From contig CAKVIE010000008.1 of assembly GCA_934754505.1 (NCBI GenBank), positions 1 through 64,000 on the forward strand: a stretch of 64,000 nt of DNA, in the 5' to 3' direction. Positions 34,997-43,392 of the stretch are shown one piece after another. The translations under genes were made by a program, and so were the position numbers. A model generated the notes under the pieces. The model was not told the origin of the DNA and ran no database searches. It was given only the letters and a program-made list of their open reading frames with translations. This DNA is from an uncultured Candidatus Melainabacteria bacterium. GTDB lineage: Bacteria > Cyanobacteriota > Vampirovibrionia > Gastranaerophilales > Gastranaerophilaceae. Position 1 is the first letter of the stretch. The number at the start of each line of letters is the position of its first letter.

Positions 34997-36700
34997 AAAA
35001 TTTATCAAAAAACTTTCTCCGTACTTGAAACAAGTGACGATTGCAGAATTGGAACAGATTTAAACGAAAATGACATCATTACCGAAAATGAATATTTTAA
35101 ACTTAAAAACATTAATGACTTTTGCTCAAAAGACGGACTTGAAAAAAATCAAAAAGTTTTTGGTCAACTTAATGAAAATCAAAAAATATACTTTAAATTA
35201 AAAACGCAAAATTTCTATCAAAAACTTTTTCTGAATAAAAGAATTTATTTCGATGACGGAAATCCAAAATTTTTCAATTTCGATTTTGAAAGAATAATCC
35301 TCGAAAACGGTTTGGCAACCGCATCTTCCGAAGAATATAAAAGATTTGAAAATCTTGAAAAAGTTAAAGAAAATCTTAAAAATTCTTTGACGAAAAAATA
35401 CTTTGTTTACAATGCAAAAAGCGGAAAATATCACACTCTTGACTGCCACATAGGTGCTCGGTCAATGAGAAAGGATTTTTTAACACAAGATGAACTTCCG
35501 CAAAAAGCAAAACCTTGTGGTTATTGTCTATCACAAGACAAATCAAAAGAAAATTCTGCTGTCACAAATCCAAAAACAAACTCTAAACCACCTGAAACTC
35601 AATTTTCAAACGGGAATATAAAAATTTACCAAGCTCTCGCATACAACGTTTACAAACCCTCTAATCATTGCACTTCAAACTTATGTAAATCACTTAAAAA
35701 CGAAATAAATAATGCACGAACGTCAATAGATATGGCTGTTTACGAAATTGATAACCAGCCCGAAATTGTCAATGCTCTTATAAATGCAAAAAAACGTGGT
35801 GTCAAAATCCGTGCCGTAACTGATGATTTAAAATTAAAAGAAAACACAGTCAGCAACTTAAAGAAATTCACAAACGAACTTTATACAGATGCAAATTGTA
35901 ATAAAGATTCCAAACGATTAATGCATAATAAATTTTTCATATTCGATAACAAAAAAGTTTGGACAGGAAGTACAAACGTTACAAACACAGGAATTAGCGG
36001 CTTTAACACTAATAGTGTTATATGCATTTCATCAAAAGAAGTAGCTAAAAAATATCAATTCGAATTCAATAATTTTATAAATCAAAAATTCCATACCACA
36101 AAAGAAAGCCACAACACCAATAGTGTTTTAATAGGCGACACAAGGATTACAGCATATTTTTCACCGCAAGATAAGCCGATTTCAACGCAGATTATCCCCG
36201 AAATAAAAAAGGCACAAAAATACATTTACATACCTGTCTTTTATTTTACCCACAAGGGGTTAGCGGAAGAATTAGTAAATGCACGCAAAAGAGGAGCAGA
36301 TGTTAAAGTTATTATTGATGCAACAAGTGCGGTAAACAAATACTCGCAGCATAAATTTTTAAGACAAAACTCAATTCCTGTAAAAGTTGAGAATTTTGCA
36401 GGGAAAATGCATATGAAAACAATAATTATCGACGACAAAGTAGTTTTTTCAGGCTCTATGAATTTCACAAAAAGCGGAGATATTTACAACGATGAAAATT
36501 GTTTAAAAATCGAAAACCAACAAATTGCAAAGAATTTTAAAAGTGATTTTTTAACCATTTGGAATGCCATTCCTGAAAAATATCTGTATAAATCCCCACG
36601 TGCAGAAAGTTTTGAATCAATAGGTTCTTGTTATGACGGAGTTGACAATGATTTTGACGGTCTAATCGATAAATATGACAGCGGCTGCCAAGTTAAATAG
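34937..36700 (+). CDS. Exported PLD-family protein with Cys-cluster domain
   Basis: The 587-residue protein has an N-terminal membrane anchor or signal (residues 5-20). Residues about 155-200 carry YHTLDCH (Cys170) and KPCGYC (Cys194, Cys197), like the Ada-type metal-binding modules found behind extracellular nucleases. Two phospholipase D half-sites follow: His330-x-Lys332...Asp337 and His492-x-Lys494...Asp499. Such enzymes cut phosphodiesters in lipid or nucleic acid; the Ada-like module favours a nuclease. The C-terminal CYDGVDNDFDGLID is a short Asp-rich, calcium-binding-like motif between two Cys. Codons for NTNSV occur twice (residues 357-361, 393-397), each encoded by the dispersed palindrome. 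Confidence 0.85.
   Translation: MKTKTFCILFIIFLLIVISDKIYQKTFSVLETSDDCRIGTDLNENDIITENEYFKLKNINDFCSKDGLEKNQKVFGQLNENQKIYFKLKTQNFYQKLFLNKRIYFDDGNPKFFNFDFERIILENGLATASSEEYKRFENLEKVKENLKNSLTKKYFVYNAKSGKYHTLDCHIGARSMRKDFLTQDELPQKAKPCGYCLSQDKSKENSAVTNPKTNSKPPETQFSNGNIKIYQALAYNVYKPSNHCTSNLCKSLKNEINNARTSIDMAVYEIDNQPEIVNALINAKKRGVKIRAVTDDLKLKENTVSNLKKFTNELYTDANCNKDSKRLMHNKFFIFDNKKVWTGSTNVTNTGISGFNTNSVICISSKEVAKKYQFEFNNFINQKFHTTKESHNTNSVLIGDTRITAYFSPQDKPISTQIIPEIKKAQKYIYIPVFYFTHKGLAEELVNARKRGADVKVIIDATSAVNKYSQHKFLRQNSIPVKVENFAGKMHMKTIIIDDKVVFSGSMNFTKSGDIYNDENCLKIENQQIAKNFKSDFLTIWNAIPEKYLYKSPRAESFESIGSCYDGVDNDFDGLIDKYDSGCQVK
36005..36019. repeat. Palindromic repeat inside the PLD gene, copy 1
   Basis: AACACTAATAGTGTT is a perfect palindrome around a single base and encodes NTNSV. 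Confidence 0.6.
36113..36129. repeat. Palindromic repeat inside the PLD gene, copy 2
   Basis: AACACCAATAGTGTTTT again encodes NTNSV, in a linker between the two PLD half-sites. Confidence 0.6.
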
Positions 36701-36717
36701 CAGCCGCTATATTTTTA
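36680..36717 (+). terminator. Terminator of the PLD gene
   Basis: A 9-bp stem AGCGGCTGC/GCAGCCGCT encloses an 11-base loop that contains the stop codon, followed by ATATTTTT. It also abuts the lptD stop on the other strand. Confidence 0.75.
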
Positions 36718-39087
36718 CATTCTGTTATCACGCATCAAATCTTGATTTTGGAGTATCGGATTGAATTGATTTCTGATTTGTTGCTGGAATTCTCTATCGA
36801 CTTCTTCTTCCATCATTTCATCAAGTTCATCTTTATCTTCTTCGATAACTTCCTGCGGATATAAATCAGTTTTCGGATTAAAAGCAGGATTTGTAAGCGG
36901 GAATACCTTAAATCTGATATTATTAAATGTATTCTTTATCCAAGGTATATTTTGGTTTTCGCCTGATAATTCATCAGGATTATTGATGGTTGATTTCTTA
37001 AACGCAATGTCCATATCCTTGGTTCCTAAAAGCATTGAGAAATACATTGCAGTCGTTTTTCTAAAAGCATCATAAGCAAAGGTTATTTTAGCCTCATCAG
37101 GACCGATGCTGAGTAAAAACATATTTTCTTGAAGAAAATCTTGCGTTGTCGGATTATATCTTCCCGAATTATATGTTTCACGTCCGCCCAAAGCCATTGA
37201 AGCCAAATAACCGACTTTCAAATATTTATTTATTCTCAAAGTTTCTAATATTTGGAGGTTTGAACGTCCATAATAGTAATCATCAAATATGAACGGAGTT
37301 CTTCCGCTTGCTGCAGATTGATAGTAAACCAAATTCTGCGACCAGCCTCTGTATGTCGTCGTCAACATCGGACCGCCTCTAACAATACCAAGCGTATCGC
37401 CCGTTGTATATTGAGAAACAGCACCTTGCCCAACTAAACCGAAATCTAACGAGAAGGTGTTTGCACTATTTGTATATGTAAATAAATTTTTGCTGACTTG
37501 AGTCATCCAACGTAATCTGCCTTCTGCCAGTTTTGATATTCTTGCATAGTCAGAATAGTAACCGCCTGATAAATTATGTTCAAAATTCAATCCTAAATCT
37601 TGAACGTACATGCTATCCGAATATTCCAATTCTGCGGAATACATCGGACGTCTGTATCCTAAAAACCATTGCGATACATACATGTTTTGCGAATAATTTA
37701 ATTTTAATTTTGGAGTTATGGCTTGAAAACCTCTTAACATAAATTTGTTTTCCGGAGAGCCGTAAGCCATTTGCGTTACGTTTGACTGGCTTTGGAATGT
37801 AGCATTAGCACCAATTCCGAGTTTCTTTTCATCTTGAGAATAAACCAATAACGGAGCAACCTTCAATGTTGACGACATCGGCAAATTAAATACAAATCCC
37901 GGACCTGCATACATACCCAAGTTACTGTCACTTCCTATTTCAGGAATGTTTGTCTGCATTATGGTCTGCTCTTTGTCCGAAACGAGTTTTACGTTCGGCA
38001 TTACACCGACTTTAATTTTTTTGAAAAATACCCCGACATTTTTCATTGTTATAACATTGTGACCGTCTTTAGGTTCAACATTTATTTCTTTGACCTTGAA
38101 TTTCAACGGAGTCGGTTCCGGCTTTTGTAAATAAGAATCTTGAACATTCGACGGAATAGCATTTAACAAAGTTGTAAACCCTGAGCTGCCGACCTCAAAT
38201 CTTCTGTCCTCTAAAATATTTGCAACACCGTCATATTCTTCAATTTTATCAGGATAAACGTATGCCTCTTCAGCCTTGATTTTTACAGAATAATTTGTCG
38301 AAACAGGCTTTCTGATCCAACCGTTTGAAGTGCTTAAATCAACGTTTACAAAATCGCCCGTTGTTGTGTTTTCACCTTGAATAATTTTAACATTATTATA
38401 GGCTCTTACAGTGTTTATATCGTGGTTAAATACAATTTTATCACCATATAAAACAAAATCCTGACCGGTAATTTCAAGCTTTGCATTTCCCTTTGCTTCA
38501 ATTTCCGAACGTTCGGGAAAATAATCCGTTACATCTGCAGTTAAAATCAAATTTGACGGATTTGCCTTATCTGTTTTTTGATTTTTATTTTCTTCTTGTT
38601 TTTTCTTGCCGAATAATTTTTTCTTGTTCTCTTTTTTATTGAAAAACTTTTTATCACTCGGATCTGTTGTCAAAGCACTATCATCTTCTTCAGTAGTAGT
38701 TTCTTCAACGACGATATTTTTTTCTTCGGGCAGTGTTTCTTCTTCCGCAGCAGAAGCCGCTTCACGTTGAATTGTAATATCAAACTGCTTTTTACGAATT
38801 TTCTTCTTATTCGCAACTTTTAATTTTTTGATATATTCTTCATCGGTCAAGGTGTTTTGATTAACTACATTCAGAGTTTCTTCCCTTTCAACCGTAACTT
38901 TTGGCTTCTTTTCCGCCTTTTTCTTATGAAATAATGAAACAGTCCTGACTTCAGGAGCATTATACAAATTGTTTTCAAACGCCTGACGTCTGATAAAATC
39001 CAAATTCAAATCAGCTGCAAAAGAAGGCATTGCAACAGCGTATGCCATTAATAATATATTTAACTTCGTTATATGTTTTAATTTCAA
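36715..39087 (-). CDS. lptD: LPS-assembly outer-membrane protein, LptD-like
   Basis: The protein has 790 residues. The signal peptide ends in AMPSFAAD. A long Lys/Glu-rich spacer (about residues 55-175) precedes an OstA/LptA-like beta-jellyroll (ARSEIEAKGNAKLEI-type segment, YGDKIVFNHDINTVRAYNNVKI). The C-terminal 450 residues form a beta barrel of the LptD kind. It should insert lipopolysaccharide into the outer leaflet. Start choice: the GGAGG at this junction lies just inside an ATG at 39099 and five bases before an in-frame TTG at 39087, so TTG is the likelier start. The charged spacer is unusual. The barrel is divergent, so another OstA-family role is possible. It is the last gene of an operon with the M23 peptidase. 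Confidence 0.8.
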   Translation of the reverse strand: MKLKHITKLNILLMAYAVAMPSFAADLNLDFIRRQAFENNLYNAPEVRTVSLFHKKKAEKKPKVTVEREETLNVVNQNTLTDEEYIKKLKVANKKKIRKKQFDITIQREAASAAEEETLPEEKNIVVEETTTEEDDSALTTDPSDKKFFNKKENKKKLFGKKKQEENKNQKTDKANPSNLILTADVTDYFPERSEIEAKGNAKLEITGQDFVLYGDKIVFNHDINTVRAYNNVKIIQGENTTTGDFVNVDLSTSNGWIRKPVSTNYSVKIKAEEAYVYPDKIEEYDGVANILEDRRFEVGSSGFTTLLNAIPSNVQDSYLQKPEPTPLKFKVKEINVEPKDGHNVITMKNVGVFFKKIKVGVMPNVKLVSDKEQTIMQTNIPEIGSDSNLGMYAGPGFVFNLPMSSTLKVAPLLVYSQDEKKLGIGANATFQSQSNVTQMAYGSPENKFMLRGFQAITPKLKLNYSQNMYVSQWFLGYRRPMYSAELEYSDSMYVQDLGLNFEHNLSGGYYSDYARISKLAEGRLRWMTQVSKNLFTYTNSANTFSLDFGLVGQGAVSQYTTGDTLGIVRGGPMLTTTYRGWSQNLVYYQSAASGRTPFIFDDYYYGRSNLQILETLRINKYLKVGYLASMALGGRETYNSGRYNPTTQDFLQENMFLLSIGPDEAKITFAYDAFRKTTAMYFSMLLGTKDMDIAFKKSTINNPDELSGENQNIPWIKNTFNNIRFKVFPLTNPAFNPKTDLYPQEVIEEDKDELDEMMEEEVDREFQQQIRNQFNPILQNQDLMRDNRM

Positions 39088-39098
39088 TTTAGCCTCCA

Positions 39099-40223
39099 TT
39101 AAATATAGTTCAGCGGATTAACAGGTTTTCCGTTGATACGGACTTCAAAATGCAAGTGAGGACCTGTTGAGTATCCGGTTGAGCCGACATAGCCGATTAC
39201 TTTGCCTCGTGAAACATTTTGACCGTTTGATACTGCTATCCTTGATTGGTGTGCATATAAAGTTGATGTCGGTCTGCCGTTAACAGCACCATGGTCAATG
39301 ATTACAACTTGTCCATAACCGCCATACCAGCCTGTATAAATAACTCTGCCTGAATTTGCCGCCTTGATTGGTGTTCCTGTCGGTGCACCGATATCAATTC
39401 CGGAATGATATATCTTTCTGTGGAAAATCGGGTGATTTCTGTATCCGAAATATGATGTTATACAGCCTCCGCAAGGACGTAAAAATGCACCTTTCGCCGC
39501 TGTAACCGTGCTTTTCTTCGTACTCTTTGAAATCATTCCCTCTATTATTTGAGATTGTCTTGCAAGCTCTCTTTCTGCTTTTTCAAAAGCTGCTCTATCG
39601 TGCTTGAGCTTGTAAATCATTGCTTCATTATCATTAATAGCATTTTTGATTTGCTTTTTACGAGCATTCATATCGTCAATGGAACTCGATAAAATGTTCT
39701 TTTCGTCCTCTAACTGTGCTCTCAATCTCGCAATTCTGACAGCCTTTTGCTTCGCTATTTCAAGATTTTTTTTATCATTTTTAGCTATCAAACTTTGATA
39801 GTAAATTCTATCCAAAAAAGTATTTATATCCTCTGATGACATAATTAAAACGAATGCACCCATTCTCTCTTTTTTGTATATTTGACGGATACGCTGCTTT
39901 GCAAGTGATTCGTGATTGGCAAATTCAGCCTTTGAAACAGCAAGTTTATATTCTATGTTGGATAATCTTGATTGTGTTTTGTCATAACGCTGCTTTGAAT
40001 TTTGCAAAGCTCTCTCATTATTTTCAAGCTTTTGCTGGTTTCTAATCATTTTATTTGTTTCTTGTGTTTCCAAAATTTTAAGCCGCTGGATTTTTGCCTT
40101 TGTTTCTCTGCGTTTTCGTTTTATATCATGTAATTTTGACGCAAAACAAATTTCGGCACTGTTGAATGCCATTATAAAAATCAAAAAAGTACATATTCTT
40201 TTTATCCAGACGGAGCGAAGCAT
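39099..40223 (-). CDS. Murein-hydrolase-activator-like M23 peptidase
   Basis: The 374-residue protein has a signal peptide (residues 1-28). Residues 30-235 are an almost continuous coiled coil (Lys/Gln/Glu-rich), followed by an M23/LytM domain (about 245-374). The zinc ligands look complete: His273 and Asp277 in HSGID, His356 and His358 in GPHLHFE. The architecture matches EnvC and cyanobacterial/firmicute PcsB-like proteins, which cut peptidoglycan cross-links or activate amidases during division. It lies between a 34-residue membrane protein (four-base gap) and lptD (stop/start overlap), suggesting coordinated envelope growth. Confidence 0.9.
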   Translation of the reverse strand: MLRSVWIKRICTFLIFIMAFNSAEICFASKLHDIKRKRRETKAKIQRLKILETQETNKMIRNQQKLENNERALQNSKQRYDKTQSRLSNIEYKLAVSKAEFANHESLAKQRIRQIYKKERMGAFVLIMSSEDINTFLDRIYYQSLIAKNDKKNLEIAKQKAVRIARLRAQLEDEKNILSSSIDDMNARKKQIKNAINDNEAMIYKLKHDRAAFEKAERELARQSQIIEGMISKSTKKSTVTAAKGAFLRPCGGCITSYFGYRNHPIFHRKIYHSGIDIGAPTGTPIKAANSGRVIYTGWYGGYGQVVIIDHGAVNGRPTSTLYAHQSRIAVSNGQNVSRGKVIGYVGSTGYSTGPHLHFEVRINGKPVNPLNYI

Positions 40224-40227
40224 GTGC

Positions 40228-40332
40228 TTAACCTTGGAATGCCGTAATTGCCGCCATTATTAAAGGTGTGATTACAAAACAAAATGTGATTATGATTATT
40301 ATTAATTTTCTGTTATTTCTGAAAAATTCCAT
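40228..40332 (-). CDS. 34-residue single-span membrane protein
   Basis: This short gene has an AGGAG eight bases before its ATG. The peptide starts MEFFRNNRKL, runs through a hydrophobic span (IIIIITFCFVITPLIMAAI) and ends TAFQG. The positive residues before the span put the N-terminus in the cytoplasm. Its stop is four bases from the start of the M23 gene, and the M23 start has only a weak site of its own (AAGG), so translational coupling is likely. The function is unknown; small proteins of this kind often modulate an envelope enzyme or transporter. Confidence 0.6.
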   Translation of the reverse strand: MEFFRNNRKLIIIIITFCFVITPLIMAAITAFQG

Positions 40333-40435
40333 ATTTTTACTCCTGATATATATTACAATTTTACTCCTAAAATTACTCATAGCAACAATGTAACAACGAT
40401 TTTTACTTAATTCGAAAAATATTTACATTTTATCA

Positions 40436-40454
40436 AAAACACTAATAGTGTTTT
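40436..40454. repeat. Palindromic repeat at the ygfA stop
   Basis: AAAACACTAATAGTGTTTT is a perfect 9-bp palindrome around one base. Read on the minus strand it contains the TAG stop of the cyclo-ligase gene. Confidence 0.7.
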
Positions 40455-40981
40455 TTCAAAACGACTTGTTCCGAAATTATATAATCACATTTTGTATCAA
40501 ATTTTTCAACGGGAATTTGACTAAAAATCAATTCATCATAAACCAAAGCAACGAAAACACCATTCGTGTTATTCAAGTATTTATCATAATATCCGCCGCC
40601 ATAACCGAGTCTGTTAAAATTTTTATCAGCAGCAAGTGCAGGAATTATAATAACATCATTTTTTTGAGGTCTTTGTACTTTTTCCTCTATCGGCTCCCAA
40701 ATCCCATATTTATTTTTCTCAAGATTTTTTTTATCATATTCGCACATTATCATTCCTTGATTTTTAAGTTTTGGGACAAAAATATTTTTTTCCTTCAAAT
40801 TTAAAACCCGAGATGTATCGACTTCTTTTCCAAAAGATATATACGAAAACACGTTTAGTGTTTTTTGAAATTCTTCAAGAGAAAACAAATTATCAATGAT
40901 TTTTTTACTTAAAAAATCTGTATCTAATCTGTCTCGAACAGATTTACAATATTTTCGCAATTCTTGTTTTTCATTCAACAT
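40442..40981 (-). CDS. ygfA: 5-formyltetrahydrofolate cyclo-ligase
   Basis: The 179-residue enzyme converts 5-formyl-THF to 5,10-methenyl-THF with ATP. The N-terminal ELRKYCKSVRDRL, the FVPKLKNQGMIMCEY block and the hallmark LGYGGGYYDKYL are present. The ATG at 40981 gives the standard length; the frame stays open for 91 codons upstream, but that part is antisense to glgP and not plausible. TATAAT lies exactly six bases before this ATG and there is no ribosome binding site, so the mRNA should be leaderless. Three copies of the dispersed palindrome lie in or at the end of the gene; one encodes NTNGV. Confidence 0.92.
   Translation of the reverse strand: MLNEKQELRKYCKSVRDRLDTDFLSKKIIDNLFSLEEFQKTLNVFSYISFGKEVDTSRVLNLKEKNIFVPKLKNQGMIMCEYDKKNLEKNKYGIWEPIEEKVQRPQKNDVIIIPALAADKNFNRLGYGGGYYDKYLNNTNGVFVALVYDELIFSQIPVEKFDTKCDYIISEQVVLKKHY
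40554..40570. repeat. Palindromic repeat inside ygfA
   Basis: AAAACACCATTCGTGTT is a degenerate copy encoding NTNGV on the minus strand. Confidence 0.55.
40846..40864. repeat. Palindromic repeat inside ygfA, second copy
   Basis: AAAACACGTTTAGTGTTTT encodes KTLNVF on the minus strand. Confidence 0.55.
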
Positions 40982-40987
40982 AAAATT

Positions 40988-40993
40988 ATTATA
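40988..40993 (-). promoter_or_regulatory. -10 element of ygfA, leaderless
   Basis: TATAAT on the minus strand lies six bases before the ATG and just after the glgP terminator. A weak -35 (TTCGCA) at 17-base spacing falls inside the terminator stem. Confidence 0.55.
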
Positions 40994-41001
40994 TAAAAAA
41001 A

Positions 41002-41027
41002 GAGGTTCTTTGCGAACCTCTTTTTTC
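41002..41027. terminator. Bidirectional terminator after glgP
   Basis: GAGGTTC/GAACCTC stem with a five-base loop and T runs on both sides. It ends glgP and separates it from ygfA. Confidence 0.85.
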
Positions 41028-41042
41028 GATATTTTTATCGGA

Positions 41043-42734
41043 CTATTTGATGTTTGAGAATGTCCAAGCATCATAGTTCGGATTTTCAGTAATTTCGAAA
41101 TTGTTATCCAAACCGCCTTCTTTAGGATCTTCGTGAGCAATAGGCTTATAAAGTCTGTTATAGTATTCAATAACCATACGGTCAGAATTGAAGTATGCTT
41201 CTGATGTTCTGACTGCTTGACGTACAAGTCTTGCCCATTGAAGTTTCTTATCATAGTAAGTCGGGATAATTTGTTTTTCGATTATGTTCATAATACATTC
41301 ATAATCTTTTCTGTGACGTTCTTCCCAAGGAATTTCATCATCAAGTCCAGGGTATTCAACTGTGTAACCGTTGATTCCGGGGAATGTACCTTCTACTGCC
41401 CAACCATCAAAGATTGATAAGTGTAAAGCACCGTTCATGTTTGCTGACATACCTGAAGTACCTGAAGCCTCGAACGGTCTTAACGGTGTGTTGAGCCATA
41501 TATCTGAACATTTTTTCAATTTAGCACTGAGATCAAGTTCGTATCCCGGAAGGATAACAACATTCTTCATTGTTCTTGATTGGTGAAGAATCTTATCGAA
41601 CATTTCTCTGCCCATTACATCATCAGGGTGGAATTTACCTGCAAATACTAATTGAATTTTGTTGTCGTTTAACAATTTTGTAATTCTGTCCATATCCATG
41701 AACAAGAGCCATGCACGTTTGTAATCTGCGAAACGTCTTGCCCAAGTAATTGTTAATACGTTAGGATCAAGTCTTTTACCTGTTTGGTTTGCAATGAATT
41801 TGAAGATTTTTGTCTTCATTTCAATTTTTGCATCTAAGTAATCTTGAAGAGTTTTTGCTTCTGCAATTCTCTTATCTTGCCAATAGTGTTGGTTTACAGC
41901 GTTTGTAATAGCTCTAATCGGGCATCTGCCTTCAACCCAATCCCACATCTTGTTTGAAACAAGACCGTGCAATTGTGATACAGCGTTTGCCAAACGGCTC
42001 ATACGAAGTGCTGCAACTGTAAGCGAGAAGTGTTCACCGCCGAGTTCAACAGCTTTTTCTCTTGAACATCCTGCGAAGAAACCGCCTTGGAGAAGTGTAT
42101 CAACCCAGTGTACTTCGTTTCCTGCTGCAACCGGTGTGTGAGTTGTGAATACTGTTCTTCTCTTAACTTGTGCCAAATCACCGTTGTATTGTCTTAAAAG
42201 TTCGAATGCTGCAGGAAGTGCGTGACCTTCGTTCATGTGGATACAATCGAATTTTTCACCGATTGCTTGAAGTAATCTGATACCCGCAACGCCCAATACT
42301 GTTTCTTGTGCAATTCTGATTTTTTCATCACCATCATAAAGTTTGTGTGTGATTCTTCTTGCCCAATCCGAGTTTTCCGGAATATCTGTTGTTAATAAAT
42401 AAATCGGGCATGTTCCGAAAAGTTCCGGATCAACTTTGAATGCTTTAACTTTAACTTTTTCACCGAAAATAACAACTTCAACTGATGCTGAAATAGGAGT
42501 TAAGAAATCATAATACTTACGAATGTAAGCAACTTCTACGTTTCCTTGTTCACCTATACGCTGATCGTAATAACCGAATGACCATAAAATAGAAACTCCG
42601 ACCATCGGCATTTGAAGATAACCTGCAGATTGCATGTGTGAACCTGCCAAGAATCCCAAACCGCCTGAATAAATAGCCAAAGATTGGTCTAATGCCATTT
42701 CCATTGAAAAATATGCTACGTTTGGTAGTGCCAT
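41043..42734 (-). CDS. glgP: Alpha-glucan phosphorylase (short form), PLP lysine replaced
   Basis: The 563-residue GT35-family enzyme would release glucose-1-phosphate from glycogen or maltodextrins. Family blocks include FSMEMALDQSLAIYSGGLGFLAG at the N-terminus, HMNEGHALPAAFELL, TTHTPVAAGNEVHW, ARRFADYKRAWLLF and LNTPLRPFEASGTSGM. In glycogen phosphorylases the residue after this Met is the Lys that binds pyridoxal phosphate; here it is Ser430 (GMSANMNGA). Either cofactor binding differs in this clade or the protein has another role. The length is well below the roughly 800-residue classical enzymes. It has a GAGG site before the ATG, its own terminator, and is divergent from the 43033 gene. 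Confidence 0.85.
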   Translation of the reverse strand: MALPNVAYFSMEMALDQSLAIYSGGLGFLAGSHMQSAGYLQMPMVGVSILWSFGYYDQRIGEQGNVEVAYIRKYYDFLTPISASVEVVIFGEKVKVKAFKVDPELFGTCPIYLLTTDIPENSDWARRITHKLYDGDEKIRIAQETVLGVAGIRLLQAIGEKFDCIHMNEGHALPAAFELLRQYNGDLAQVKRRTVFTTHTPVAAGNEVHWVDTLLQGGFFAGCSREKAVELGGEHFSLTVAALRMSRLANAVSQLHGLVSNKMWDWVEGRCPIRAITNAVNQHYWQDKRIAEAKTLQDYLDAKIEMKTKIFKFIANQTGKRLDPNVLTITWARRFADYKRAWLLFMDMDRITKLLNDNKIQLVFAGKFHPDDVMGREMFDKILHQSRTMKNVVILPGYELDLSAKLKKCSDIWLNTPLRPFEASGTSGMSANMNGALHLSIFDGWAVEGTFPGINGYTVEYPGLDDEIPWEERHRKDYECIMNIIEKQIIPTYYDKKLQWARLVRQAVRTSEAYFNSDRMVIEYYNRLYKPIAHEDPKEGGLDNNFEITENPNYDAWTFSNIK

Positions 42735-43032
42735 TTGTTTTTCCTCATTATCTGATAATATTTCTTATAATATTCTTACTGAACATTTATAACCATAACA
42801 TAAACAAGAGCTTTGTCACGTTTTTAATTTTTCTATAAATTCTTTCTTTTTAATTTTCACTTATTTATTTAAAAATTTTACTCGTTTTTTTTCCCTTTTT
42901 ATACTATTTTATTGAAATTTTTCGCAAAAAAAAATTTTTCTTTTCTCTTTATTAAATATATTAAGTAATGTAAAAAAAAACTAATGACAAAAAATTTTTA
43001 AAATGTTATTCTAATATTACGAAGGTGAAAAC
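42735..43032. other. Divergent promoter region, A/T tracts
   Basis: There is no gene between glgP and the 43033 gene. The region is dominated by A and T tracts, with a TAATAT about ten bases before the GAAGGTG site of the right-hand gene. Confidence 0.5.
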
Positions 43033-43392
43033 ATGGGCTTATTTAATTTTTTCGGAAAATCCGAGAACTCAAAACCTAAAGATGCTCTACAAGCACAAGA
43101 AGAAATGAAACAACGGTTGATGGAAAAATTGACCGAAAATCTTTCTGCTCATAATTTTACAAAAATGGAAATTAAAGAAGTTTTCGATATTATTGAACTT
43201 GCAGAAGCGGATATTCAAACCGTAAAAGACACTCTGAAACAAATTAAACAAACAAGTTCCGACCCTACTGCCGCAATCGAAAGAATGAAAAGAGAAGTTG
43301 CGGAAATTCAGCAGCAAATGTCTGAAGACATTAAAACCAAAGTACGCCAAATTAAACAAAGAAAGATGTTATACAGGAAACCAAATGCTTAA
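43033..43392 (+). CDS. Hypothetical helical protein upstream of serB
   Basis: The 119-residue cytosolic protein is almost entirely helical and charged, with a coiled-coil-like C-terminal half (EIQQQMSEDIKTKVRQIKQRK). It begins MGLFNFFGKSENS, a start often seen in small membrane-surface or PspA-like proteins, but I cannot assign a family. GAAGGTG lies seven bases before the ATG. Its last eight bases overlap the start of the SerB-like gene, so the two are translated together and may share a process, though no functional link is known. Confidence 0.65.
   Translation: MGLFNFFGKSENSKPKDALQAQEEMKQRLMEKLTENLSAHNFTKMEIKEVFDIIELAEADIQTVKDTLKQIKQTSSDPTAAIERMKREVAEIQQQMSEDIKTKVRQIKQRKMLYRKPNA

Noticed and set aside
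40982..41254. Longer N-terminus for the cyclo-ligase gene
   Set aside because: The extra 91 codons run antisense through a terminator and the end of glgP, and the standard family start is at 40981.
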